From: Treponema socranskii subsp. buccale
Lineage (GTDB): Bacteria; Spirochaetota; Spirochaetia; Treponematales; Treponemataceae
Length of the DNA stretch: 64,000 bases
Assembly (NCBI RefSeq): GCF_024181585.1
Contig: NZ_CP054258.1
Span: 1,240,001-1,304,000, forward strand
Reading direction: 5' to 3'
Shown here: piece after piece, positions 38,388 through 47,107 of the stretch
How the letters are laid out: each line of letters starts with the position of its first letter
How positions within the stretch are numbered: the stretch's first letter is position 1
Notes under the pieces: generated by a model
The model's input: only the letters and a program-made list of their open reading frames with translations
What the model was told of the DNA's origin: nothing
Database searches by the model: none
Position numbers and translations under genes: made by a program

Positions 38388-41060
38388 TTATTCCGCCGCG
38401 CGCACCCAATTTTTCGGCTCGAAGAGATTATCATGGATATAGTAATCTTTTTTCGGATCGAGCAAAAATTCATATGCGTTGGTTCCCGAAATCTGCATCC
38501 CCGACATAGCGATATACAGCGGTTCTTTTTTTGCATCCGTCGTAATCGGATTTCCGGTAAACGGGTTGACGGGATTAGCGATGAGGTTATCCAGTGCGAG
38601 AAACGGGACATCGGCGGTCGACATAAAAGTATTGTCGGTTTTTATTTCGCCCGACGCATTAAAATCTTTAACCATGAGAAACGCGTTGAACTGATCCTGC
38701 TGAAACGGCAAATTATTATGCGTTACGACGTTTGTCTCCGGTCCATGATCGGAGACGAGGATGATGCGCGTATTGTCATAGACACCGTTGTCTTTCATGT
38801 ATTGAAACCAATCCGCCAGTCGCATTATCGTAGCGATATTTATGGAATACACAACTGTACGCGCATATTTCCCATTGCCGAATTTCGTAACAGTGAGAAC
38901 GGGACGGTAATCAGGTGCCTGCAGCATTGAACCTTCATGTGTCGTATTGTTGTCCATGATGAGCGCGTTATCGCTTGCGTCGCCGACAATTGAAACGAGA
39001 CGCGGCAGATAATCGAGAACGGCATACCCGTCGAGCGTTTTTCTCAGCGATTTGGTATTGGTAAGCGCGCACCACGAACCGTTGTTATAGATCGCTTCGC
39101 GTAAAAAAAGCGGGGATGTTTTTAAAAGCGAATACCACAGCATATTTCGTTTTATCACATCGCTTGCATCGGGAAGGTGCAGGTCGTGTTCTTTGCACCA
39201 CAGGTCGGTGTAGTGTCCGTCGGTAACGTAAGTTTTGATGTTGGGATAAGGATCGAAGATACTCATATCCGGGATCCAATTACCGTTCGCATAGGGCAAA
39301 TCGGATGCCGTAACGTGAAAGCCGTGTGCATCGAAAATGCACGGCAGCATCATAAGCGCTTCATTACGTTTTTGCAGCAGCGTAATTTCCTTTCGTGCGT
39401 TGATTGCGGTAGGCGTCGCTTCATAACCGCCGAAAATGGGAGGCGAGCCGAGCGACGTATAGCCGTTGAATGTTACCGTATTGGGATAGAATGTAAAACC
39501 CGAATACTGTGTTTTCAATTCCGGATGATCTTCAAAAATATACGGGACGAGAACGCTGACAGCTCTGTCGAGCATAAGCACGACGACGTTTTTTCCTTTT
39601 TGCGAGAGAGAAAAGATCGGCTCGACCGTTGTTGCTCCTCCCGCCTGATCTTTATCTCTATATGAAGCAAGCGTTTTGAATTCCGAAACGATACGTATCG
39701 TATTGATGAAAGACAAAGTACATATCGAAACGGAAGCGAGAGCGGCAAGTGTCGTAACGATTTTCGATTTGCGGAATTTCAACAGGATGAACGCTGCGGC
39801 GACTGCAAGCGCCGAAACGGATATGTTTACGGCAGATTGAACGATTGTGTGTTTGACGTCTTGGGCAAATATGAACGCCGTTGAAATGAAGCCGTATGAG
39901 CCGGGAAAAATAAACGCATTTACGAGCGCGCTTACTGCAGCGCATACGAAAATACATGCGAATACGCGTTTTATTTTATCCGAAAATAAAAAATACAAAC
40001 AGATCGGCCAAAAGAGGCAAAAGCCGATGACTTGCGTTAACGTATTGCCGATAAAAAACAGCGGAGACGAATATTGGTCTATGTACGAAAATTCTTGAGG
40101 AGAAGATACGATTAAATTTGTCGGTAATAGCAAACCCGCAACGACGGTTAAAAGAACGGCCGACGAGATAAACAACGCGAAAGCTTCTTTTTTTGAAATA
40201 AAACCGCTCAAATCGATTTTTATGCGTTTTGCAAAAAATGTGTACGCGCAAAGAGAAGCGGCACAGATTAAAAGAACAGCCGAAACCGCTATGCGCAGAT
40301 TTAGAGAGCCTCTGTGGTTGTAATTGATAAAGCCTGCAATACACAGTAGAAAAAATGCCAATAGGTATAAAAATATGTGCATCTTATACGGACTTTTTAT
40401 TTTATAATAAATATTTTTTAAAAGCGAAAATATGTTATTTAAAGTCCAGTAGAGTACGAGACCGGAGGGAGAATTATACAGCAAAATGAGAAATAAAAAT
40501 GCCATGCCGTACAGCTGCAGTTTTTCCTTAAACGGAAATCCCTTGGTATACACCGCACCGGCGATGCAGTTTATGAGCGTCATCGCTATGGGAAGCAGGT
40601 TTATACCCCCCCCCCCGAATTTCAGAAGTGCATCGGGAGCACCCATATCTTTTATGAACAGGAATGATGTACCTTGCAACAATTCGAGATGCGAAAGATA
40701 CGAATATGCCGCGATAAAAAAGGGAACTTGAATTAAAAGGCCGAACGAAGAGCGGAGCGCCATGATAGGATGATAGCGATGCTGCCGGTAATACACCGAC
40801 AATATCATATACTGTTCGTCGCCTTTAAATGTCGTTTTGATACGCTCGATGCCGGCTTTCAGATTTTTTTGCGTCTGCCGCTCGAGTTCTTGCCACTTTT
40901 CTGCAACTGCGTAAAGCGGCAGACAGAGCAGTGTCACCGCAGCGCTTATACACATGACGGAAAAGCCGGGATTTTTAAATATCAATTGTACAAACACAAA
41001 AATAAACTCTATGATTTGTATAAGCGGATAAATAATAATGTTAAAGAGGATCGAACCCAT
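38388..41060 (-). CDS. YidC/Oxa1-like insertase fused to an alkaline-phosphatase-superfamily (sulfatase/LtaS-like) domain
   Basis: An 890-residue membrane protein. Residues 1-225 are YidC-like: LIFKNPGFSVMCISAAVTLL, FKGDEQYMILSVYYRQHRYHP and the diagnostic last helix SPSGLVLYWTLNNIFSLLKN. Residues ~230-480 hold about seven more membrane helices. From ~485 a sulfatase-fold domain runs on the far side: VVVLMLDRAVS, GYTSLGSPPIFGGY, ILVSDHGPE (~768), as in phosphoglycerol or phosphoethanolamine transferases. An 11-G tract at about codons 149-152 keeps the frame open only at this length. ATG 41060 is chosen; a TTG at 41117 is possible, and neither has a ribosome-binding site. Function is inferred as head-group transfer. 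Confidence 0.85.
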   Translation of the reverse strand: MGSILFNIIIYPLIQIIEFIFVFVQLIFKNPGFSVMCISAAVTLLCLPLYAVAEKWQELERQTQKNLKAGIERIKTTFKGDEQYMILSVYYRQHRYHPIMALRSSFGLLIQVPFFIAAYSYLSHLELLQGTSFLFIKDMGAPDALLKFGGGGINLLPIAMTLINCIAGAVYTKGFPFKEKLQLYGMAFLFLILLYNSPSGLVLYWTLNNIFSLLKNIYYKIKSPYKMHIFLYLLAFFLLCIAGFINYNHRGSLNLRIAVSAVLLICAASLCAYTFFAKRIKIDLSGFISKKEAFALFISSAVLLTVVAGLLLPTNLIVSSPQEFSYIDQYSSPLFFIGNTLTQVIGFCLFWPICLYFLFSDKIKRVFACIFVCAAVSALVNAFIFPGSYGFISTAFIFAQDVKHTIVQSAVNISVSALAVAAAFILLKFRKSKIVTTLAALASVSICTLSFINTIRIVSEFKTLASYRDKDQAGGATTVEPIFSLSQKGKNVVVLMLDRAVSVLVPYIFEDHPELKTQYSGFTFYPNTVTFNGYTSLGSPPIFGGYEATPTAINARKEITLLQKRNEALMMLPCIFDAHGFHVTASDLPYANGNWIPDMSIFDPYPNIKTYVTDGHYTDLWCKEHDLHLPDASDVIKRNMLWYSLLKTSPLFLREAIYNNGSWCALTNTKSLRKTLDGYAVLDYLPRLVSIVGDASDNALIMDNNTTHEGSMLQAPDYRPVLTVTKFGNGKYARTVVYSINIATIMRLADWFQYMKDNGVYDNTRIILVSDHGPETNVVTHNNLPFQQDQFNAFLMVKDFNASGEIKTDNTFMSTADVPFLALDNLIANPVNPFTGNPITTDAKKEPLYIAMSGMQISGTNAYEFLLDPKKDYYIHDNLFEPKNWVRAAE
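40606..40616 (-). repeat. Homopolymeric G(11) tract inside coding sequence
   Basis: Eleven consecutive C on + (G on the coding strand) encode the Gly run in LKFGGGGINLLP of the YidC-sulfatase fusion. Gain or loss of one G shifts the frame and would end the protein after about 150 residues. No other G/C run of this length is in the window. Slipped-strand change here is the expected ON/OFF switch. Confidence 0.85.
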
Positions 41061-41196
41061 ACGCGTATTATATTTTTTATGGAATATTTTATCAATATGA
41101 TTGCAAAATGATTGCAAAAAAGTTTTTATCGATTCAACTGTTACGTATTGTGCAGATTACGTATTTTTGCTACAGTAGCACAACGGATTGTAATAC

Positions 41197-42723
41197 ATGC
41201 GTAGAATAACTGCTAAACTGATTATCGCCCATCTTTTATGTATTTTTGCAATACTGACATTATTTGCGCTCCGCTGGTCGCGGATCCAGTATCCGATGGA
41301 TAACGCTTATGCGGTATTTTTTGTCCTCGGCGCAAATACGAAAGGAGCCGATTCGGGAACGTTTTTATCGTTTTTTAAAAACATCATCGTACCGGCGGGA
41401 ATTATATATGCGCTCGTTTTGCTCGGCAACTTCGCCCTTGCAAAATCGTATAAAAAAGCGACGGGGAAAAAATTCCGTTCGGTTTTGGCGGATGCGGACA
41501 AGTGTTTTGTCTTCGGCATTTCGTATACGGTTTTTGCCGTTGTCATAACGCTCGTCGTGCTTCGCGCATGGAAATATCCCGCGATTTTATACGAAGTGCG
41601 GAAAACTCCGACGCATTCCGATTTTTACGATAAACACTATGTCGATCCCGCAGCGACCCGCATCGCGTTCCCTGAAAAAAAACGGAACTTAGTCGTCATC
41701 TTTATGGAGTCGGTCGAGTCGTCCTTTGCATCGATCGAAGAGGGCGGCCTCTTTCGCGAAAATCTCATACCGGGCATCACGTCTTTGGCGAAAGCGAACG
41801 TCAATTTCAGTCAAAACGAAAAACTCGGCGGCGGGGAAAACCTTGCCGGAACTTCGTGGACGGCCGCAGGCCTCATTTCGAAGTTCAGCGGCTTACCGTA
41901 TTTTGCTCCCTTTGCAAAAACCGAAGACGGAAAACTCAGCTGTCTTCAAGGCGCCGTCGCGCTCACCGATATTTTACGCGAAAACGGCTACCGCTGCCGA
42001 TTTGCGTTCGGGAGCGACAAGCAATTTGAAAACCGCGATATATTTCTCGAAAATCACGGTGTCGAAATACACGACATCCATTGGTATAAGAGGCAGGGTT
42101 TGATTCCGATGAACTATCAAGTGTTTTGGGGATTCGAGGATCAAAAGCTCTATCCGCTCGTACGCCGCGAGCTTGAAGAATTGGGAAAGGGTGATGAACC
42201 GTTTTTTTTCGGTATGCTCACCGTCGACACGCATTTCCCCGACGGCTACAAGTGTCCGCTGTGTCCCGACATCGATAAGCGCCAAGTTATGAACGTCATC
42301 CGCTGCGCCGACAAGCAGGTGAGTTCTCTCATCGACTGGATGAAAGATGAGCCGTGGTGGGACAATACGACCGTCGTCATTATGGGCGATCACAATTTTC
42401 TTACCGCTCCGCACAACAATTTTATTGCCGCCGAAAGTCCCGTCCGAACTGCGAATACCGAGCGCCGATGGCTCGACCTTATCGTCAATTCGGCTTTGGC
42501 TCCTTCGCAATCCGTACAAAAGAACAGGCACTTTGCGCCCTACGATATGTTTCCGACGATGCTCGAAAGCATCGGCTGTACGATCGAAGGCCGTGCTCTC
42601 GGATTCGGCCGCTCGCTCTATTCGGGAGAGAAAACGCTCGTGGAAGAGTTCGGCGCTGAAAAAATAAACGCCGAACTTATGAAGAGAACGGAACAGTACG
42701 AAGCGCTGAAAAAGGGCCGTTGA
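41197..42723 (+). CDS. OpgB/LtaS-type phosphoglycerol transferase
   Basis: A 508-residue membrane enzyme: three to four N-terminal helices to about residue 130, then an alkaline-phosphatase-superfamily domain. LVVIFMESVESSF (~168) gives a metal-binding Glu; GTSWTAAGL (~217) holds the probable catalytic Thr and matches the OpgB/MdoB pattern; FFFGMLTVDTHFP and VVIMGDHNFL (~395) add metal ligands. These enzymes move phosphoglycerol or a similar head group from a phospholipid to a glycan on the outer face of the inner membrane. It is divergent from the YidC-sulfatase gene, with 136 bp between their starts; the target is unknown. Confidence 0.82.
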   Translation: MRRITAKLIIAHLLCIFAILTLFALRWSRIQYPMDNAYAVFFVLGANTKGADSGTFLSFFKNIIVPAGIIYALVLLGNFALAKSYKKATGKKFRSVLADADKCFVFGISYTVFAVVITLVVLRAWKYPAILYEVRKTPTHSDFYDKHYVDPAATRIAFPEKKRNLVVIFMESVESSFASIEEGGLFRENLIPGITSLAKANVNFSQNEKLGGGENLAGTSWTAAGLISKFSGLPYFAPFAKTEDGKLSCLQGAVALTDILRENGYRCRFAFGSDKQFENRDIFLENHGVEIHDIHWYKRQGLIPMNYQVFWGFEDQKLYPLVRRELEELGKGDEPFFFGMLTVDTHFPDGYKCPLCPDIDKRQVMNVIRCADKQVSSLIDWMKDEPWWDNTTVVIMGDHNFLTAPHNNFIAAESPVRTANTERRWLDLIVNSALAPSQSVQKNRHFAPYDMFPTMLESIGCTIEGRALGFGRSLYSGEKTLVEEFGAEKINAELMKRTEQYEALKKGR

Positions 42724-42732
42724 TTTTTAAGA

Positions 42733-42769
42733 GGCTGTCTCGAAAAAGTAAGCGACTTTTGAGACAGCC
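42733..42769. terminator. Stem-loop between convergent genes
   Basis: GGCTGTCTC-GAAAAAGT...ACTTTT-GAGACAGCC makes a long stem about 10 nt after the phosphoglycerol transferase stop and 12 nt before the permease stop. There is no long T tract, so it may be a weak bidirectional terminator or a 3'-end stabiliser. Confidence 0.5.
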
Positions 42770-42781
42770 CCGAATGCATTT

Positions 42782-43663
42782 TCAGCCTTTTCTCGATTCG
42801 TAAACTTCGGCTCCTCCGATAAAGTATTTCGACAGAGCTCCGAAAAGTATGAACATCGGAATCGACGCGAGCAGCGCGCACGCCATCATAGCGCCCTCAT
42901 CGGTTTGTTTTTCTTCACTGAATTTCGTAATGTACAGCGGAATCGTTTTCATCTTTTCGCTCTGTGCGACGAGGAGCGGCCACAAAAGATTATCCCACTG
43001 ATTTCTGAACGAAAGGATACCGAGCGTGGCTATGACCGGCCCGCAGTTCGGCAAAACGATGCGGCTGTAGATATTGAATTCGTTATAGCCGTCGACGCGA
43101 GCCGCATCGAGGTATTCGGTCGGGAACGTCAAAAGGTATTGACGCATTTGAAAGACGCCGAAAGCCGATACGAGAAAGGGGATGATGAGGCCGCGGTACG
43201 TGTTTATCATGTGCATGCTCGTTGCGACCATGTACAGCGGAATCATAATCGCTTCGAACGGAATCATCATCGTCGCCATGATCGACATAAAGATGAGATT
43301 TCGCGATTTGAACTTGAACTTCGCAAGTCCGTAACCGCAAAGAGAAGCGAGTAAAACCGTCGTCGCAGCGCAGGTTACGGCAACGATGAGCGAGTTTAAA
43401 ATGTTGCGCATATATATCGGGTTTTGATTGTTTCCGAAAATCGCTTTAACAAAATTCGTTAAAAACGTTCTGTCTTCGGTCGTGAAATACGCGCGGGAAG
43501 GAATCCAGCGGAACGGCATTGCGAGAATTTGACGCGCATCCATAAACGACGCGACGAACATAAAAACGATGGGTGTTATCGTAAAAAAGAATACGATAAA
43601 GAGCGCTATCCACGCGACGATCTCTCCGATACCGATTCTTCCGACATATTTATTTGTATTCAT
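42782..43663 (-). CDS. Carbohydrate ABC transporter permease (MalG/UgpE type)
   Basis: A 293-residue inner-membrane protein with six helices and the EAA loop EYLDAARVDGYNEFNIYSRIVLPNCGPVI at about 188-216, which docks the ATPase. It is the second permease of a sugar importer together with the gene upstream (23-nt gap). No ATPase gene is found in the operon. Ligand is unknown; UgpE-like similarity would allow glycerophosphate-type or oligosaccharide substrates. Confidence 0.9.
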   Translation of the reverse strand: MNTNKYVGRIGIGEIVAWIALFIVFFFTITPIVFMFVASFMDARQILAMPFRWIPSRAYFTTEDRTFLTNFVKAIFGNNQNPIYMRNILNSLIVAVTCAATTVLLASLCGYGLAKFKFKSRNLIFMSIMATMMIPFEAIMIPLYMVATSMHMINTYRGLIIPFLVSAFGVFQMRQYLLTFPTEYLDAARVDGYNEFNIYSRIVLPNCGPVIATLGILSFRNQWDNLLWPLLVAQSEKMKTIPLYITKFSEEKQTDEGAMMACALLASIPMFILFGALSKYFIGGAEVYESRKG

Positions 43664-43687
43664 ACCGACTCCAATAAAATTCTTTTA

Positions 43688-44614
43688 TTAATATTCCACG
43701 TCGTCTGTTTTCGACAGCGTAAACTGCAGATACGTGAACAGCAGCATTATCAAAAACAATATGATCGACATGGCGCTCGCCCTGCCGAGCTGACCGTTTC
43801 TGATGCCGGTAAAGTATATATTCATCGTGATGACGTCGATCGGATGACGCGCCGCGCCTCCCTGTGCGAACATATACTGCGTACTGAACGTTTTCAAACA
43901 CTGGAGCATCGCCATGATGGACACGAGCACGATTGTCGGTTTTAAAAGCGGAAGCGTTATATGAAAAAAAGCGTGCCACTTGTTCGAGCCGTCTACCGTC
44001 GCAGCTTCGTAAATCGAAGGCGGAATCGAAGCGAGGCCTGTGATAAAGAGGATGACGAAATAACCGATGTATTTCCAAAAGTATACGATCATCGTTGAAA
44101 TCTGCAGCATCGTATTGTCGGTGAGCCAATGGTAATCTTTTCCTGACGTAAATAAAATCGTATTCGACAGCTGATTGAACAGTCCGCGCGGATCGAAAAG
44201 GATCATCCAAATTGCAGCCGCGACGACGGACGAGAGAACTGCGGGCATATAAAACGAAATTTGGAAAAAGCCTTTTTGAGACGGGCGACGCAGCTGCATG
44301 AGCAAAACCGCAAGGATGAGAGCGAGGATGACCATCGGAACAAAGGTACCGAACGTAAACATGATCGTCGCGCGCATGGAGTTTAAAAGCGAAAAGCCGC
44401 CGTTGTCGCGTGTAAAGAGATATACGTAATTGTGTAAACCGACAAATTTCGATGTCCTGGAAATTGCCTGCTTGTTCGTCAAGCTCGTAAAAAATGCATT
44501 GATGATCGGATAAAAACTGAACACGGCAAAGAAAACGAGGCTCGGCAGGGTAAAAATAAATCCCCAGCGCGCCTGCTGCTTTTCAATGCTGTAATGTTTA
44601 GCGGTTTTAGCCAT
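43688..44614 (-). CDS. Carbohydrate ABC transporter permease (UgpA/MalF type)
   Basis: A 308-residue protein with six helices and EAA motif SIYEAATVDGSNKWHAFFHITLPLLKP at about 206-232. ATG 44614 is chosen; the upstream ATGGAGGAA is the ribosome-binding site itself, part of the shared leader AAAAAAGTTTTTATGGAGG. It partners the permease downstream, with the two binding proteins further upstream supplying ligand. Confidence 0.9.
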   Translation of the reverse strand: MAKTAKHYSIEKQQARWGFIFTLPSLVFFAVFSFYPIINAFFTSLTNKQAISRTSKFVGLHNYVYLFTRDNGGFSLLNSMRATIMFTFGTFVPMVILALILAVLLMQLRRPSQKGFFQISFYMPAVLSSVVAAAIWMILFDPRGLFNQLSNTILFTSGKDYHWLTDNTMLQISTMIVYFWKYIGYFVILFITGLASIPPSIYEAATVDGSNKWHAFFHITLPLLKPTIVLVSIMAMLQCLKTFSTQYMFAQGGAARHPIDVITMNIYFTGIRNGQLGRASAMSIILFLIMLLFTYLQFTLSKTDDVEY

Positions 44615-44692
44615 TTTTAATTCCTCCATAAAAACTTTTTTAGAACGTTTCGATATCCGTAAAAGAAAACGACGTCTCTCCGGTACAGTACA

Positions 44693-45523
44693 TTATTGTA
44701 TGATGATGTTCCCGTTTTCGTCAATCGCATATCGGGCAAACGTGAGATTCGCTTTTTCAGCGATCTCTTTACACGCTTTCCTCGACGTGATCATATCTTC
44801 CGGCTTGTGGCAGTCGGCTGCGGTGACGACGGGTACGTCGTATTCCGAAGCGAGATTCCAAAATTCCTGAAGCGGATAGCGATAGCGCTCGCCGCTCGAC
44901 GATACGACTTTTTTCGCGCGAATGCCTTGTCCGTTTATCTCTATCGGCATATGTACGGATGAGGCGCAGGCGAGGATATCGCGCGAACAGGCTCTCGCTT
45001 CGTCATCCCATTCGAGGTAGGATGCGGCAAAGAGGTCGGGGTGTACCGCATATAAAAACAATCCCGACTGCATGCCTTCGATGAGCGTTTTCGTATATGC
45101 GTGTAACGCGCCTCTGTCGTTTATCAGGCATTCGGGAATCGTGATATCGCTTCCGTCCGGCGCATAATAATTGTGGACGGCGAGCAAAAGGTAGTCGAAG
45201 CCGCGTTCACCGAGCAATTCGTCGCGATAATATGAAACGTAATCTTTATGATAGTCGGTTTCAAATCCGCGAAAAAAGTGCATGCCGCGCGGAGCACGTT
45301 CGGCGGCAGCTTCGCAGTCTTTTTGGTAAGCGTCGAGTTCGGAATAAAACATTCTCGCGCTGTGCCATCTGTCGTCAGGCACGGGGCAGTGATCGCTCAT
45401 GCCGAGCACTTTGATGCCGTCTTTTTCCGCTTCATCGACATAATCTTGCACTTCACCGACGGCATGTCTGCAGTATTTGCAATGTGTATGAAGATTCACT
45501 TCGTCCTGCGTAAAAACTTCCAC
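44693..45523 (-). CDS. PHP-domain phosphatase (HisJ-like histidinol-phosphatase family)
   Basis: A 276-residue PHP metalloenzyme. HTHCKYCRHAVGE and VLGMSDHCPVP give the first metal ligands; FFRGFETDYHKDYVSYY, AVHNYY, YAVHPDLFAAS, ITAADCHKPEDM-type blocks supply the rest. HisJ removes phosphate from histidinol phosphate, but no other his gene is near, and the operon is for sugar import, so a sugar-phosphate substrate is as likely. GTG 45523 with GGAG 6 nt upstream is preferred over TTG 45550, which lies beside the preceding terminator. Confidence 0.82.
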   Translation of the reverse strand: MEVFTQDEVNLHTHCKYCRHAVGEVQDYVDEAEKDGIKVLGMSDHCPVPDDRWHSARMFYSELDAYQKDCEAAAERAPRGMHFFRGFETDYHKDYVSYYRDELLGERGFDYLLLAVHNYYAPDGSDITIPECLINDRGALHAYTKTLIEGMQSGLFLYAVHPDLFAASYLEWDDEARACSRDILACASSVHMPIEINGQGIRAKKVVSSSGERYRYPLQEFWNLASEYDVPVVTAADCHKPEDMITSRKACKEIAEKANLTFARYAIDENGNIIIQ

Positions 45524-45550
45524 GTTCCGCTCCGAATTCTTCGATAACAA

Positions 45551-45581
45551 AATCGGACGGCAAACGGTTTACCGTCCGATT
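45551..45581 (-). terminator. Hairpin terminator between binding protein and PHP gene
   Basis: AATCGGACGG and CCGTCCGATT form a perfect 10-bp stem with an 11-nt loop. On the minus strand it is 33 nt after the binding-protein stop and is followed by TTTTG. It may reduce read-through, so that more binding protein than permease is made. Confidence 0.65.
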
Positions 45582-45614
45582 TACATGATATTGAACCTTT
45601 CAAAAAAAATACGG

Positions 45615-46904
45615 TTATTTTTGTTCGTCGATTAAATCCTGAACCGTTTTTTTAAGCTGCTCGTATACGGTTTCCGGCGAAGCATCTCCGAGCATGACGT
45701 TTTGCAGCGCCGTTTTGAGAGCGCTTTGTATCGATGCGGATGCCGCACCGTAGTACACGATGTGCGCACGATTCAAATCGTTTGCAAACACTTCGGAGTA
45801 CGGCATATCTTTAAATGTTTTGCTGTTCAAAAGCGCAAGTGTCGGCTGAACGATATTCACTTCGGACAGGTACTCTTCGCCGTGGCTGAGCATATAGGAG
45901 ATGAGCTGCCACGAAGCTTCCTGCTCGGCTTTCGTCGCATCGGCGTTTACCATATAGTAATGGCCGTAGTAACATGCCGCAACGTCTTTGACGGCGTTTT
46001 GGAATTTCGGATACGGAATGATCATCCAGTCACCGCTGTCGTAAAAGTTCGGATTTTGATTTCGTATGCGCGCTTCCTGATACAATCCCGATAAACACAT
46101 CGTCACATCGTTGTTGTCGGCATTAAAAAGCGAATGGGCGTTTTTATATGTCGGAGAGCCGAGATTCAAACCTTTCGGCCCCCATTGTTTTAAATACGAC
46201 AGGACGGCAATCCACGCATCCTTTCCGACGATCGCTTCTTTACCGTCATCGCTGATGAGCTGTCCGCCCAGCTGTTCGGCGAGCGGAACGAGCGTTTCAA
46301 GATAATAACCGTAGCGGAAATCGAATCCTCTTCTTTTCAAGATATCGCCGTCGCGCAGAGCAAGCTTTTGAGAAATGCTCATGACGTCTTCCCATGTTTT
46401 GGGAGCGTCTTTTTCGGGATCGAAGCCCGCTTCGCGAAAAATCTTTTTGTTGAGATACACGCACCAATTCGTAAGCTCGAGGGGAAGTCCGTAGACTTGC
46501 CCGTTTACCGTAACGGGATCAAGCATATGGTCCGCATAGGCGGCTGTGACGGCATCGGCATTTTTGTAGCCTGCGGCTTTGTAATTGACGGGCGCTACGC
46601 GGCCTGCGGCGATGTACGGATATTCTTCGTTGATGATCGTATTGAACATCGTCGGACCTTTACTGGCGGCGAAAGCCGTCTGAAGCAGTTCGATAAGTTT
46701 CGAAGAGCTTTGCCGCGTTACGTTTACCGTAACATTCGGATGGGTTTCCGTAAATTCGCTTATGTATCTGTCTTCGAGTTTTTGACGGTTGGCATCTTCA
46801 TGCGTCCAAAATTCGATAACGACGTTTTCCTGTTTTTTTACACATGACGGAAATAAAATAAAAGCGGCTGCAAAAACGATGCAGAGCCGGATAATTTTTT
46901 TCAT
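45615..46904 (-). CDS. Extracellular sugar-binding lipoprotein, copy 2
   Basis: A 429-residue solute-binding protein of the ABC importer. Signal peptide with lipobox LFPSC (Cys 21), then FWTHEDANRQKLEDRYI, GLPLELTNWCVYLNKKIF (the SBP_bac_1 hinge), TWEDVMSISQKL, and MVNADATKAEQEASWQLISYM. It is closely similar over its whole length to the gene at 47108-48388, so it arose by tandem duplication. The ligand is a carbohydrate or polyol-phosphate; the exact one is unknown. Confidence 0.9.
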   Translation of the reverse strand: MKKIIRLCIVFAAAFILFPSCVKKQENVVIEFWTHEDANRQKLEDRYISEFTETHPNVTVNVTRQSSSKLIELLQTAFAASKGPTMFNTIINEEYPYIAAGRVAPVNYKAAGYKNADAVTAAYADHMLDPVTVNGQVYGLPLELTNWCVYLNKKIFREAGFDPEKDAPKTWEDVMSISQKLALRDGDILKRRGFDFRYGYYLETLVPLAEQLGGQLISDDGKEAIVGKDAWIAVLSYLKQWGPKGLNLGSPTYKNAHSLFNADNNDVTMCLSGLYQEARIRNQNPNFYDSGDWMIIPYPKFQNAVKDVAACYYGHYYMVNADATKAEQEASWQLISYMLSHGEEYLSEVNIVQPTLALLNSKTFKDMPYSEVFANDLNRAHIVYYGAASASIQSALKTALQNVMLGDASPETVYEQLKKTVQDLIDEQK

Positions 46905-46974
46905 GTATACATCCTCAAATAAAATAGTAATTTTTTAATATCGGAGAAATCGATCTTTACTCGGATAAAAAATA

Positions 46975-47096
46975 GGCTGCCCAAAAACCGAAGTTTTTAG
47001 GCAGTTTTTTTGATATTCCGAAACGACCGTATACGTGTGCGCTCTGGCGCACCAATTGCACGGCTCCTAAATCCGAAGATTTACTCGCCGTGCAAT
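46975..47096 (-). terminator. Three consecutive hairpins between the two binding-protein genes
   Basis: From the first gene's 3' end on the minus strand: ATTGCACGGC...GCCGTGCAAT (47057-47096) with an inner TAAATC-CGAA-GATTTA; GTGCGC-TCTG-GCGCAC (47037-47052); and AACTGCC-TAAAAAC-TTCG-GTTTTTG-GGCAG (46977-47007) followed by TATTTTTT. The last is a typical rho-independent terminator that would also work in the plus direction. The rest of the gap holds no gene. The middle hairpin resembles the GTGTGCGC...GCGCAC part of the leader elements at 10-12 kb. Confidence 0.7.
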
Positions 47097-47107
47097 TTTA
47101 AAAGAAT

